In this document: positions 1 to 7,641 of the stretch, piece by piece
Numbering within the stretch: the first letter of the stretch is position 1
Layout: the number at the start of each line of letters is the position of its first letter
Translations under genes and position numbers: made by a program
Virus record (IMG/VR): IMGVR_UViG_3300037847_000920
Location: 1-23,343 of that record
DNA length: 23,343 bases
From: a virus
Reading direction: 5' to 3' (one strand)
Notes under the pieces: generated by a model
Databases searched by the model: none
What the model was told of the DNA's origin: nothing
The model's input: the letters and a program-made list of their open reading frames with translations, nothing else

Positions 1-2032
1 CATAAGCTACTGTAATACCACTTTCAGTATTACTAGATACCATAGCTCCTACAGTATCTTGAATAACTTCTGATAAGTCTATGTTTGCTGTACCATCAAA
101 AGATACACCATGAATTGTTCTTGCTGTAGCTAATGCTGTAGCTGTTGCAGCATTACCAGTTGTATCTTGATTACCTGCAGTATTTACACCGGGTAGGTCA
201 ATATTAGCACTACCATCAAAGCTTACTCCACCAATATTTCTTGCAGTTGTTAATGTAGCTGCAGAGCCTGTAGTATTTTGGTTAAGAGTTCCTACTGTTA
301 AATCTATTGTACCATCAGCATCTTGATAATCTACTGTAATACCTGATTCAGTATTAGAACTAAACATAGCACCGACTGTATCTTGCACAACTTCTGTTAG
401 GTCTATATTAGCTGTTCCATCAAATGAAACACCATGTATTGTTCTAGCTGTTTCAAGTGCTGTAGCTGTAGCAGCATTACCTGTAGTATCTGCTGAACCA
501 CTAAATGCAAAGTCTAATGTGTTATCACTATCATCATATGTAACTGTTATATTTGTTTCAGTATTTCCTGATACCATAGCTCCTACAGTATCACTAATTG
601 TTTCTGCTAGTGTAACTCCATTAATAGTAATTGCATCAGCTTCTAATGTTCCATCTATATCTGCATCACCTGATATGTCAAGTGACCCTGCATCTAACTC
701 ACCACTAATAGTAATATTTCTACCACCAGTAATATCTTTATTAGCATCTGTTATAATAGCTTTACTTGCTATTACTGTTCCGTTTGTTATACCATCTATA
801 AGATTTATATCTGTTGCACTAGCTGTAACACCATCAAGTATATTTAATTCTGCTGTGGTGCTTGTAACACCATCTAATATATTTAACTCGGCTGTAGTAC
901 TTGTAACACCATCAAGTAAGTTAAGCTCTGCAGCAGTTGATGTAACTCCATCAAGTATATTAAGTTCTGCAGTAGTTACTGTAGCACCATCTAATATATT
1001 TAATTCTGCAGCAGTAGATGTTGTTGCTAAACTTACAGCTCCACTAGAAACTGTAAAGTCATCTGAACTAAATGAAGCAACACCTTTATTACTTGTTGTT
1101 GCATCTTCACCAGCAATAGTAATTGTATTACTTGAAGCAGAAGTATCAATACCTTCGCCACCTGCAATAGTTAATGTTTCACTATCTAAGTCTATTGCTA
1201 TTGTACCACTATCTGTAGTAGCATCTAAATCTTGTGCTGTAACTTGTGAATCTACATAAGCTTTAATAGATTGTTGAGAAGCAATACCTGTAGCACTATT
1301 AGAAGACATATCATCTTCATCAAGAAAAGCTTTACCATCTAATATATTTAATTCGGCTGCTGTAGATGTTACACCATCCATTATATTTAATTCAGCAGTA
1401 GTTGCAGTTACACCATCCATAATGTTTAATTCTGCTGTAGTTGCAGTAACACCATCAAGAATATTAAGTTCTGCTGTTGTAGATGTTACACCATCAAGAA
1501 TGTTAAGTTCAGCTGCTGTGGATGTCACTCCATCTAATATGTTTAGTTCAGCAGCAGTTGATGTAATTGTTGTGCCACCTAATGTTAAAGCTCCTGAAAT
1601 ATCTACTGCACCATTTATATCAATAGTTGTTGCAGCTATTTGTATTTCTGTATCAGCTACTAAATCTAATTGACCATCAACACTAGAATTAATGTATATA
1701 GCTGTATCTCTAAATTGTATTTTTTCTGTTGTTGCAATTAATAAATCATCTGAAAATTCAAAATAATCTTCATCTTCTTTCCATGTTAATACACCATCAT
1801 TAGATGTAGCATTAAATGTTATAGCAATATCATTATTAGTATTAGTTCCAAATACTAAAGCATTACTAAATAAATTTGAAATAGGTCCACCATCTCCTGT
1901 AGTACTACCATCATGTGTATGTCCACCAGTAACGCTAAAAGCATTTACTAATTGATTATATTCATTATTAAAAAGTGCAGCAGTAATGGTATCTCCATCA
2001 CTAAATGAACTTTGTCTTACATATCCTGCCAT
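1..2032 (-). CDS. Tail fibre / receptor-binding protein with repeats, 3' end outside the window
   Basis: The minus strand is open from ATG at 2032 to the window edge, 677 codons without a stop. The start follows a good ribosome site (GAGGAGA) that overlaps the stop of the upstream tail gene. The N-terminus begins [16 protein letters not shown]. Two blocks of six 13-residue repeats follow (core [11 protein letters not shown]), then longer repeats with cores [11 protein letters not shown] and QDTVGAM. Such low-complexity Asn/Asp/Thr repeats are typical of trimeric beta-rich fibres in marine phages. Position as the last gene after the adaptor and propeller-like genes fits a distal tail fibre. 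The receptor-binding tip would be at the missing C-terminus. Plus-strand open frames at 519-1259 and 1422-1673 are shadows of this gene. Role is inferred from repeats and position. Confidence 0.88.
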   Translation of the reverse strand, partial: MAGYVRQSSFSDGDTITAALFNNEYNQLVNAFSVTGGHTHDGSTTGDGGPISNLFSNALVFGTNTNNDIAITFNATSNDGVLTWKEDEDYFEFSDDLLIATTEKIQFRDTAIYINSSVDGQLDLVADTEIQIAATTIDINGAVDISGALTLGGTTITSTAAELNILDGVTSTAAELNILDGVTSTTAELNILDGVTATTAELNIMDGVTATTAELNIMDGVTSTAAELNILDGKAFLDEDDMSSNSATGIASQQSIKAYVDSQVTAQDLDATTDSGTIAIDLDSETLTIAGGEGIDTSASSNTITIAGEDATTSNKGVASFSSDDFTVSSGAVSLATTSTAAELNILDGATVTTAELNILDGVTSTAAELNLLDGVTSTTAELNILDGVTSTTAELNILDGVTASATDINLIDGITNGTVIASKAIITDANKDITGGRNITISGELDAGSLDISGDADIDGTLEADAITINGVTLAETISDTVGAMVSGNTETNITVTYDDSDNTLDFAFSGSADTTGNAATATALETARTIHGVSFDGTANIDLTEVVQDTVGAMFSSNTESGITVDYQDADGTIDLTVGTLNQNTTGSAATLTTARNIGGVSFDGSANIDLPGVNTAGNQDTTGNAATATALATARTIHGVSFDGTANIDLSEVIQDTVGAMVSSNTESGITVAY
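8..492 (-). repeat. Two long diverged direct repeats in the tail fibre gene
   Basis: The segment 8-170 is repeated at 328-492, offset about 320 bases. Both copies encode the order IQDTVGAM-like, SNTESGITV-like, [25 protein letters not shown] elements. A third partial copy ([17 protein letters not shown]) lies near 540-610. They are homologous shaft modules within the protein. Confidence 0.75.
791..1024 (-). repeat. Six tandem 39-bp repeats in the tail fibre gene (block 2)
   Basis: A second array of the same 13-residue unit, five good copies and a last degenerate one ([13 protein letters not shown]). It lies about 300 bases downstream of block 1 in the gene, separated by non-repeated sequence containing [15 protein letters not shown]. 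The two blocks could recombine and change shaft length. Confidence 0.9.
1333..1566 (-). repeat. Six tandem 39-bp repeats in the tail fibre gene (block 1)
   Basis: Six consecutive 13-codon units encode variants of [13 protein letters not shown] (Ser/Ala, Ala/Thr and Leu/Met alternate). Synonymous codons differ between units, so the protein sequence is better conserved than the DNA. It is an in-frame repeat within the fibre shaft. Confidence 0.92.
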
Positions 2033-2046
2033 TTTTTATATCTCCT

Positions 2047-3648
2047 CTATTGTCTTCCCGATGGTCTATAATTTATATAGATACCATTAATTGTATATGG
2101 TGCATTAGTATCTTCACTAAAAATTCTAAAAAAATTACTATGTCCACTACCTGTTAAAGTTTGTCTAACTAAAGGTACTTCAGAAGCTCCAAACTTTCCA
2201 GTATTAAATACAGCACTACCAAATAAAGCAGGTTGTGGTATGGAATCTAATACTATATCTACAGGTTGTGGTGTAGTATTACTATCATAATCAAACTTAT
2301 ATCTTAATGTAGGTTGACAGTCTCCTTCAGGAGTAAATGAAAACTTAGCATAATCTAAAGTTTTTAAAGTTCCTAAATCACCATAATCATAATCAGGTGA
2401 TTGATATTCAGCTAATATAGCTACATTATTAAAACTGTTACCTGTATCATGATTAAATATTTTACCATCTCTATCACCATGATAAACTTTTTCTAATCCA
2501 GAACTATCAAATCCTGATGTAATTGCAGGTGCTTGTATTCCTATTGTTTCTGACCATTCAAATCCATTAGGTCTTAATGTTCCTATAATACCTTTTGATG
2601 TAGCTGTAGTATCACTAGCAGAACTATAAAACATTCTATATTGTGATTTATCTCTTAATACTACACTACTAAATTGTAAAGTATTAGCAGCAGCAGCTAC
2701 TAGATTAACTATAGGTTGTATAGCTTTACTAACTGTACCTAACTCAACATCTCCTATTCTTGCAGTACCAGCAACTGTTCTAAAACCATCAGGTGCTAAA
2801 AATATTAAATCACCTGCAATTTCTTGAATTGTTTTTCCATCTAAACAACCTACATTTTTAGTAACAGGTACTACAGCAACAGTACTAGAATTATTTATAT
2901 TTTGCAACTTAAATATTGAGTTTCTACAAAATATAAATAGTTCATTACGAAAACTTTTTAATCCTACTATTTTATCTTCTAATGTTACACTACCTGAACC
3001 TGAACTACTAAAACTATCTACATCTCCAGTACCACTATAATAAACAGTATTAGGTGTTGTAGGGTCTCCAGCAACAACTAAATGATTATCATGTATTGTA
3101 CAAAACTTAGCTTTAGTAGAACCACTTATAGTTATTTGACTAGCAAAAAAAGTTCTAGCTGTTAAATCAGCAGAAGTTCCTGTCATTTTAAATAAAAATG
3201 GTTTGTTATTACCACTTTTATCTGTAATAATTACTTCACCATAATCTGTAGTACCTTCGAATACTGCAAATTCACATTGGTCTACACCTGTTAAAGATAA
3301 TTCACTTCTACCACTAAAGGTAGAATAGTTATCTCCACTTGCTGAAACACTATCTTTATTTAATTGTAGCCAAGCACTTTCTCCATCTTGACTAAAAAAT
3401 ATATCATTTCCTACTACAGCTAATACTCCATCAGCATATACTAATAAACCTTCTACATCATTAGTAGAATTAGGTAAAGTATCTCCAAATAAAGTATATC
3501 CATTTATTCTTCTATATCCACCTTCTGTTGCAACCTCAAAGTTTTTTAACTTAGTAGCAACTCCGGGAGTTTGTAATAAAGCTAAAGAATTTGTAGACTT
3601 ATTAAGTCCACCTCCTAAAGGTACTGAAAATGGTTGAGAACCTGCCAC
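2047..3648 (-). CDS. Virion tail protein, propeller-like (P22 gp10 / tail tubular B position)
   Basis: A 533-residue protein starting at GTG (3646-3648); the G of GTG is also the last base of the upstream TAG stop, and GGAGA lies just before. The N-terminus (MAGSQPFSVPLGGGLNKSTN) and the spaced blocks such as RRINGYTLFGD, LLVYADGVLAVVGNDIFF, KSFRNELFIFCRNSIFKLQ and EKVYHGDRDGKIFNHDTG look like blades of a beta-propeller. Gene order (after the adaptor, before the fibre) matches P22 gp10 or T7-type tail tubular protein B, which form the tail tube or nozzle. No transmembrane segment or signal peptide is seen. Structural class and exact tail role are inferred from order and pattern. Confidence 0.75.
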   Translation of the reverse strand: MAGSQPFSVPLGGGLNKSTNSLALLQTPGVATKLKNFEVATEGGYRRINGYTLFGDTLPNSTNDVEGLLVYADGVLAVVGNDIFFSQDGESAWLQLNKDSVSASGDNYSTFSGRSELSLTGVDQCEFAVFEGTTDYGEVIITDKSGNNKPFLFKMTGTSADLTARTFFASQITISGSTKAKFCTIHDNHLVVAGDPTTPNTVYYSGTGDVDSFSSSGSGSVTLEDKIVGLKSFRNELFIFCRNSIFKLQNINNSSTVAVVPVTKNVGCLDGKTIQEIAGDLIFLAPDGFRTVAGTARIGDVELGTVSKAIQPIVNLVAAAANTLQFSSVVLRDKSQYRMFYSSASDTTATSKGIIGTLRPNGFEWSETIGIQAPAITSGFDSSGLEKVYHGDRDGKIFNHDTGNSFNNVAILAEYQSPDYDYGDLGTLKTLDYAKFSFTPEGDCQPTLRYKFDYDSNTTPQPVDIVLDSIPQPALFGSAVFNTGKFGASEVPLVRQTLTGSGHSNFFRIFSEDTNAPYTINGIYINYRPSGRQ

Positions 3649-4421
3649 TAAAAATATCTCCTATCATCTGTCATATTTCTAGGTGTTGGATTTATTAAAT
3701 TAGATTTCATAGCTCTTAGATTCTTTTTATATTCATTTAATGCAAAATTAGCTTGTTGTAAATTTTCTTTAAATTGATGTACATAGTATCTTGTTTTTGC
3801 TGTTATTACATTACTATATTGTTCAGGCATAACAATAGTATCATCAAAAGCTGATAAAGCTGTTGGTTTTGTAAATGCATAAAAATGCACATTATAAACT
3901 TTATCTGGTATAGGACTTAATCCAAACTTTCTATGGTCTGGACTTTTAATAACATATCTAGGTTCACCATGTCCAGCATCTGAACCTTCTGCATCATCTG
4001 CATTTTCACTATCTCTATAATATTGTTTCCAATCAGCTAGTGATAAAAATTTTAATCCTTTAGAAACATAAGGACTTGATTCACCACTTACATTTATTGT
4101 TGTTAAATAAAAATCATCCCAATCTACAGATGCATAATCTGTGGTTATACTAGAACTATCAGATTTTAAAGTATACCATCTTGTTCCTGCTACAGTTGCT
4201 ACTGTTACATTACCATAAAAAGGGTCTGTACCTCCACTAACACCAGCACTAAAAAAGGGTAATTGAGGTTCATCATTAGCTATATCAAATATAGATTTAT
4301 TAATTGCATCTTTTACAAATGCTTGAATGCCTGTAGCACTTGCAAAATTACCAGAAGTTAAAACAACTTCATTTAGTTCTCTTAAAACTTCATTACTTAA
4401 ATCTAGATATGTTGTAGCCAT
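3648..4421 (-). CDS. Head-tail adaptor / tail tubular A-like protein (P22 gp4 position)
   Basis: A 257-residue protein beginning MATTYLDLSNEVLRELNEV. An N-terminal helical part is followed by a beta-rich middle (VAGTRWYTLKSDSSS, GLKFLSLADWKQYYRD, YNVHFYAFTKPTALS) and a C-terminal helical part (VITAKTRYYVHQFKENLQQANFALNEYKKNL). This layout fits the connector family that joins portal to tail in short-tailed phages (P22 gp4, T7 gp11). Its start overlaps the stop of the preceding 48-residue gene (TAATG) and its stop overlaps the GTG of the next tail gene, so the three are probably translated together. The family call rests on layout and gene order. Confidence 0.72.
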   Translation of the reverse strand: MATTYLDLSNEVLRELNEVVLTSGNFASATGIQAFVKDAINKSIFDIANDEPQLPFFSAGVSGGTDPFYGNVTVATVAGTRWYTLKSDSSSITTDYASVDWDDFYLTTINVSGESSPYVSKGLKFLSLADWKQYYRDSENADDAEGSDAGHGEPRYVIKSPDHRKFGLSPIPDKVYNVHFYAFTKPTALSAFDDTIVMPEQYSNVITAKTRYYVHQFKENLQQANFALNEYKKNLRAMKSNLINPTPRNMTDDRRYF

Positions 4422-4567
4422 TATTTTTTATGTACCTTTTGTATTGCAAAATTTGCCATTAAACTTGCACCCTTGTGCTTAACAAACTTTCCTGTGTGTT
4501 TCATTAATTTAAAACTACCATTTTTTTGTTTCATCCAATGGTAGCCTTTTGGTGCTTTAACTTTCAT
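4421..4567 (-). CDS. Small basic protein, 48 aa, unknown
   Basis: A short gene between the coat terminator and the adaptor. Start ATG 4567 overlaps the TAA of the preceding 55-residue gene, and its own TAA overlaps the adaptor ATG (both TAATG). The product begins MKVKAPKGYHWMKQKNGSFK and is rich in Lys, with His and aromatic residues. No domain is recognised. Overlaps at both ends support a real gene. A small virion or DNA-contacting role is possible but only a guess. Confidence 0.7.
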   Translation of the reverse strand: MKVKAPKGYHWMKQKNGSFKLMKHTGKFVKHKGASLMANFAIQKVHKK

Positions 4568-4734
4568 TAGTTAGGCATACACTTAGGTGTACCTTTGTAT
4601 TTAGGTTGAGAACCTTCCATCATAACTTCTCCACCATGTCCATACTTCATACGACCACCATGACCTTTTTTCTTTCTCATCATTTCAGCGTAGCCACCAC
4701 CTTCTTTTTTCATTCTTTTATTTTTGTAATTCAT
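4567..4734 (-). CDS. Small Gly/Lys/Met-rich protein, 55 aa, unknown
   Basis: The first gene after the coat terminator. The start at 4734 follows AAAGGA at good spacing, and the stop overlaps the next start. The sequence has KKEGGGYAEMMRKKK, then GHGGRMKYGHGGEVMMEG, ending CMPN. It is strongly basic, with a Gly/His-rich middle. Similar short Gly-Lys proteins are common beside structural genes in marine phages, but I cannot name a family. Because it lies beyond the terminator, it depends on readthrough or an unseen promoter and is probably made at a lower level than coat. Confidence 0.7.
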   Translation of the reverse strand: MNYKNKRMKKEGGGYAEMMRKKKGHGGRMKYGHGGEVMMEGSQPKYKGTPKCMPN

Positions 4735-4744
4735 GTTTTTTCCT

Positions 4745-4775
4745 TTAAAAAATGGAGGAGACCGAAGCCTCCCCC
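4745..4775 (-). terminator. Rho-independent terminator after the coat gene (UUCG loop)
   Basis: On the minus strand GGGGGAGGC (4775-4767) pairs with GUCUCCUCC (4762-4754; two G-U pairs) around a UUCG loop, followed by six U (4752-4747). The stem starts 10 bases after the coat stop. It should end or reduce transcription beyond coat, giving excess coat over tail genes. Confidence 0.9.
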
Positions 4776-4784
4776 GAATTGATA

Positions 4785-5756
4785 TTAATCAATGCCATAA
4801 AATGCACTTACCATTGCTTCAGGTCTAAGTACTTTCGCACCATAAACATGAAGACCTCTTACTATATCACCAAACGATGTTGGGTCTCTTAACACTTCTG
4901 TTGAGAGAATAGTATTAGCAGTTGCAGTAGAGGACATATGACCACCCATACATTTACCAGCAGCATTAGATGTACTAGCAATGTTGTTAGATTTGTACAT
5001 ATCAAATCCTCTTAATTTACCACTTGAAACTAATCCGTTTCTAATTGAACCTTGACCTGCGTTGAAGTCTACAGATAACAATTTAGAAGCTGATTGACCT
5101 AGAACTTCGTAGAAGTCAGGACTTGCGACAAACCATCTACCTTCTTCAGGTACATTTTGTTCATCTAAAAGTCTTGCCATTCTAGCTAAAAGGTCTAGAG
5201 GGTCTGTTTCACCAGATACACCTAAATCTATGTTACCAGTTCCATCATATACTCCAGCACCTAAGTCTGTAGCATTATCAGCACCTAACACATGGTCTGG
5301 TGATGAAGATGAAACTCCTGAGAACATAGTAGCAATAACAGCAGCATCATATGAATCTTTTAATGCATATGCAGCACTTGAAGAAGCTACTTCTTTGAAG
5401 TTAACATGTGACATATTTGTTTCAATATCATCTACGATGAATTTGAAAGCTTTAGCACTATCAACAACTAAGGTAATTTCTTGGTCTGTTAGTCTAGTTT
5501 CAGTTGTATCAGTATTTCTTGTGTAATCAGACACAGAAATAACTGGTTCTTTTATAATCTTTACTGAGTCTCCATAAGCAGAAATTTCACCAGCATAATC
5601 TGTGTTGGTGATAGCTTCAACTACCGAGGCTTTTCTAAAGAAGTTTAAAACCTTTTTAGAGTAAACCGAAGGTAAAAAGAAACTATTAGTTTGTCCACTT
5701 ACGGAGTTAGCAAAGTTAGCATCGGTATCGGTTGACGGTTCAAAATATTGAGCCAT
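4785..5756 (-). CDS. Major capsid (coat) protein
   Basis: A 323-residue protein just after the scaffold gene, with AAAGGAG before the ATG. Features familiar from P22-type HK97-fold coat families are an N-terminal SFFLPSVYSKKVLNFFRKAS, then YGDSVKIIKEPVISVSDYTR, FKFIVDDIETNMSHVNF, the helix around DLLARMARLLDEQNVPEEGR followed by WFVASPDFYEVL, and C-terminal GLHVYGAKVLRPEAMVSAFY. It is shorter than P22 coat (430 residues), consistent with lack of an insertion domain. It assembles the icosahedral shell around the scaffold. A strong terminator directly follows. The family call is from recognisable pattern and order. Confidence 0.88.
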   Translation of the reverse strand: MAQYFEPSTDTDANFANSVSGQTNSFFLPSVYSKKVLNFFRKASVVEAITNTDYAGEISAYGDSVKIIKEPVISVSDYTRNTDTTETRLTDQEITLVVDSAKAFKFIVDDIETNMSHVNFKEVASSSAAYALKDSYDAAVIATMFSGVSSSSPDHVLGADNATDLGAGVYDGTGNIDLGVSGETDPLDLLARMARLLDEQNVPEEGRWFVASPDFYEVLGQSASKLLSVDFNAGQGSIRNGLVSSGKLRGFDMYKSNNIASTSNAAGKCMGGHMSSTATANTILSTEVLRDPTSFGDIVRGLHVYGAKVLRPEAMVSAFYGID

Positions 5757-5781
5757 GATACTTTCTCCTTTAAGTTATAGT

Positions 5782-6657
5782 TTACTTTGTGATTCTGCCT
5801 TCTTGCATAGCATCTGATATGTCTTGTTCGTACTTATCAAATTCTGCCATACTCATAGCAGCAATCTCCCTTTCTGACCAAATCTTTTCCTGTTTAGGTT
5901 CAACTGTTGTTGTTTTAGTTGATACCATATCAGCAGCAGATTTAGTCGGTTTAGAAGATGACTTAGTCTTTGTAGGTTCTATACCAAAATCTTTTTTAAA
6001 TAAATCTAAAGCACGAGAAGCTAAATCGGCATCATTAGCATTTGAATATATCCAAGTTTGAATAGAATCAGGTTGCTCTTTTGCCCATGCATGGAAGTCA
6101 TCGCTGTTTCTAATATCTTCAAAATCAGGATGTTTTTCCATTAACCTTTTTTCTGCATCTTTTTGTATTAACTCTTGTTCTCGCTGTTGGAGTTTACTAA
6201 GGCGTTCTTCTAGAACTTTTGCTTTAGACTCCGATTGCATATGTGCAACAGTTTCTACAACTTCATACACATCAGGATAATCTCTTTTAAACTTTTCTAG
6301 TTCTTCTTCAGTTTTAGGAGCTTTATATTCAGGTTGATTAACTTGATTTATTAACTCTTCTTCTCTAAGTCTAAACTCATTAAGTTTATTATCATAATGT
6401 TTTTTTAAATCATCATATCTTTTTTTGTAATCTGGTTTTTTATAAGGAACATCCTTTTTAGTTTCCAGTTCTTCTCTATTTACACTTCCTTCAGCTTCAA
6501 TTTCAGTAACATCGTTGCTTTTAAAAAGTTTATTTTTTTCAGAAGGTTCTTCAAAATAAAGATTTTCTGATGATACAAAAGGTTTATCTTCTGTGTGCCA
6601 TTCTTTTTTTGCATTATAAGGATTTGGCGTTTCCTCTTTTTGGACTTTATTAGTCAT
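5782..6657 (-). CDS. Capsid scaffolding protein
   Basis: A 291-residue, highly charged, mostly helical protein immediately before coat, with AGGAG ahead of its ATG. The N-terminal third looks disordered. Residues about 70-175 are Lys/Glu-rich with coiled-coil character (NEFRLREEELINQV, VLEERLSKLQQREQELIQK). Then comes HPDFEDIRNSDDFHAWAKEQ, a Ser/Lys/Thr linker, and a C-terminal helix pair (WSEREIAAMSMAEFDKYEQD) ending in basic residues. In P22 the C-terminal basic helix-turn-helix binds coat; the same may hold here. No protease gene is seen nearby, so P22-like scaffold exit rather than cleavage is an inference. Confidence 0.82.
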   Translation of the reverse strand: MTNKVQKEETPNPYNAKKEWHTEDKPFVSSENLYFEEPSEKNKLFKSNDVTEIEAEGSVNREELETKKDVPYKKPDYKKRYDDLKKHYDNKLNEFRLREEELINQVNQPEYKAPKTEEELEKFKRDYPDVYEVVETVAHMQSESKAKVLEERLSKLQQREQELIQKDAEKRLMEKHPDFEDIRNSDDFHAWAKEQPDSIQTWIYSNANDADLASRALDLFKKDFGIEPTKTKSSSKPTKSAADMVSTKTTTVEPKQEKIWSEREIAAMSMAEFDKYEQDISDAMQEGRITK

Positions 6658-6778
6658 TTTCTTTTCTCCTAATTGGGGCTTTGTTTACAAGGTAGCTCTA
6701 TGTCGACTAGAGGGCTTGTATTGTAAAGGTAGCCTTTCGGTTTTTATTTGATAAAGTGCCTACGCTAATAGGGTAGCT
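6658..6778 (-). other. Structured gap between the 285-aa gene and scaffold
   Basis: No gene is seen. On the minus strand, GATAAAG...CTTTATC forms a hairpin whose inside also pairs (CTAC...GTAG); it starts at the end of the upstream gene. AAAGG-cta-CCTTT and CTCTA...TAGAG follow. The motif GCTACC occurs three times. There is no clear U-tract, so this looks more like a leader or processing site before scaffold than a terminator. Confidence 0.4.
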
Positions 6779-7636
6779 TTATCGTTGATTTGAACTAAAT
6801 CTAGGATTAACTTTACGCATATCAGAAACAATATCAGATGTATCATCTGGTAATTCTTCTTCAAGCATTAGAGTTCCTCCTCTATTAAGTTCTTGTCTTT
6901 TATCTGCTTTAGCTTCAGCATCTTTCATCATACGCATCAATTCATCAGCTCCGATTTCTTCTGTAGCTTTTGCAGTAAAGACAAATTCTCCATCAGATAA
7001 CCTTGCAGGTATACTGTCAGAGACTCCTGAACCCGGACCTTCAACAGGACCAGACCCAGCAAATTCTTGTGCTACATCTATTACTTTATCAAATAACATT
7101 TGTAGCTCTTCATCTTGTTCTAGTTTAGAAGTTAGCATATCTTCTTCTTCTTCTGTTAATGCTTCTTCCATTATAAAATTTGTATAGTTATCTTCCATTT
7201 TGCTATCAGATTCCATTTCTGGTTTTTCTTTTATACCCATTACCATAACCATTTGGTCATCCACAGACATTGGACCACCTTCAGCAACCATTCCTCTAGC
7301 AACATATTCATCTGCAATATCTTCTTCTATCATACGAATTTTTACTTCTAATTCATCTGCTATACTTTCATAAAATTCAAGTTCATCTGCTCTATCAGGA
7401 GAATTTTTTAACTCTTGTACTTTTTCTTTTGCATTTTTTAATTCCTTTTTAGCATCTTTTAAAGTTACTTTACCTTTTCTTCCTGCAAAAGCATCAGTAT
7501 TTTTTAAAATTTTACTTGCAATTTTAGAAGCAACACCACCAAAAGATTTTTGTTCTCTCATGTTTTTTTCTATAGCATCTTGTCTAGCTTGTTCATACCC
7601 AGACATTTTACCATCTTTATCTAAATCACCTTTCAT
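6779..7636 (-). CDS. Conserved virion-associated protein with EF-hand-like loop and SDSIPARLSDGEFV motif
   Basis: A 285-residue acidic protein between portal and scaffold. Residues 4-15 (DLDKDGKMSGYE) fit the 12-residue EF-hand calcium loop (D1, D3, D5, G6, E12). Residues about 60-105 are a charged helix. Acidic stretches (EEALTEEEEDML) follow. Residues about 200-240 carry GPGSGVSDSIPARLSDGEFV followed by FTAKATEEIGADELM, a motif I know from many phage structural proteins of unknown role. It starts five bases after the portal stop. Calcium binding is an inference from the loop pattern only; no enzyme function is claimed. Confidence 0.75.
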   Translation of the reverse strand: MKGDLDKDGKMSGYEQARQDAIEKNMREQKSFGGVASKIASKILKNTDAFAGRKGKVTLKDAKKELKNAKEKVQELKNSPDRADELEFYESIADELEVKIRMIEEDIADEYVARGMVAEGGPMSVDDQMVMVMGIKEKPEMESDSKMEDNYTNFIMEEALTEEEEDMLTSKLEQDEELQMLFDKVIDVAQEFAGSGPVEGPGSGVSDSIPARLSDGEFVFTAKATEEIGADELMRMMKDAEAKADKRQELNRGGTLMLEEELPDDTSDIVSDMRKVNPRFSSNQR

Positions 7637-7641
7637 CTTTT

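Noticed and set aside
519-1673. Plus-strand open frames at 519-1259 and 1422-1673
   Set aside because: They are Ser/Val-rich antisense readings of the repeated tail fibre gene, which is open on the minus strand through the whole region and has a good ribosome site.
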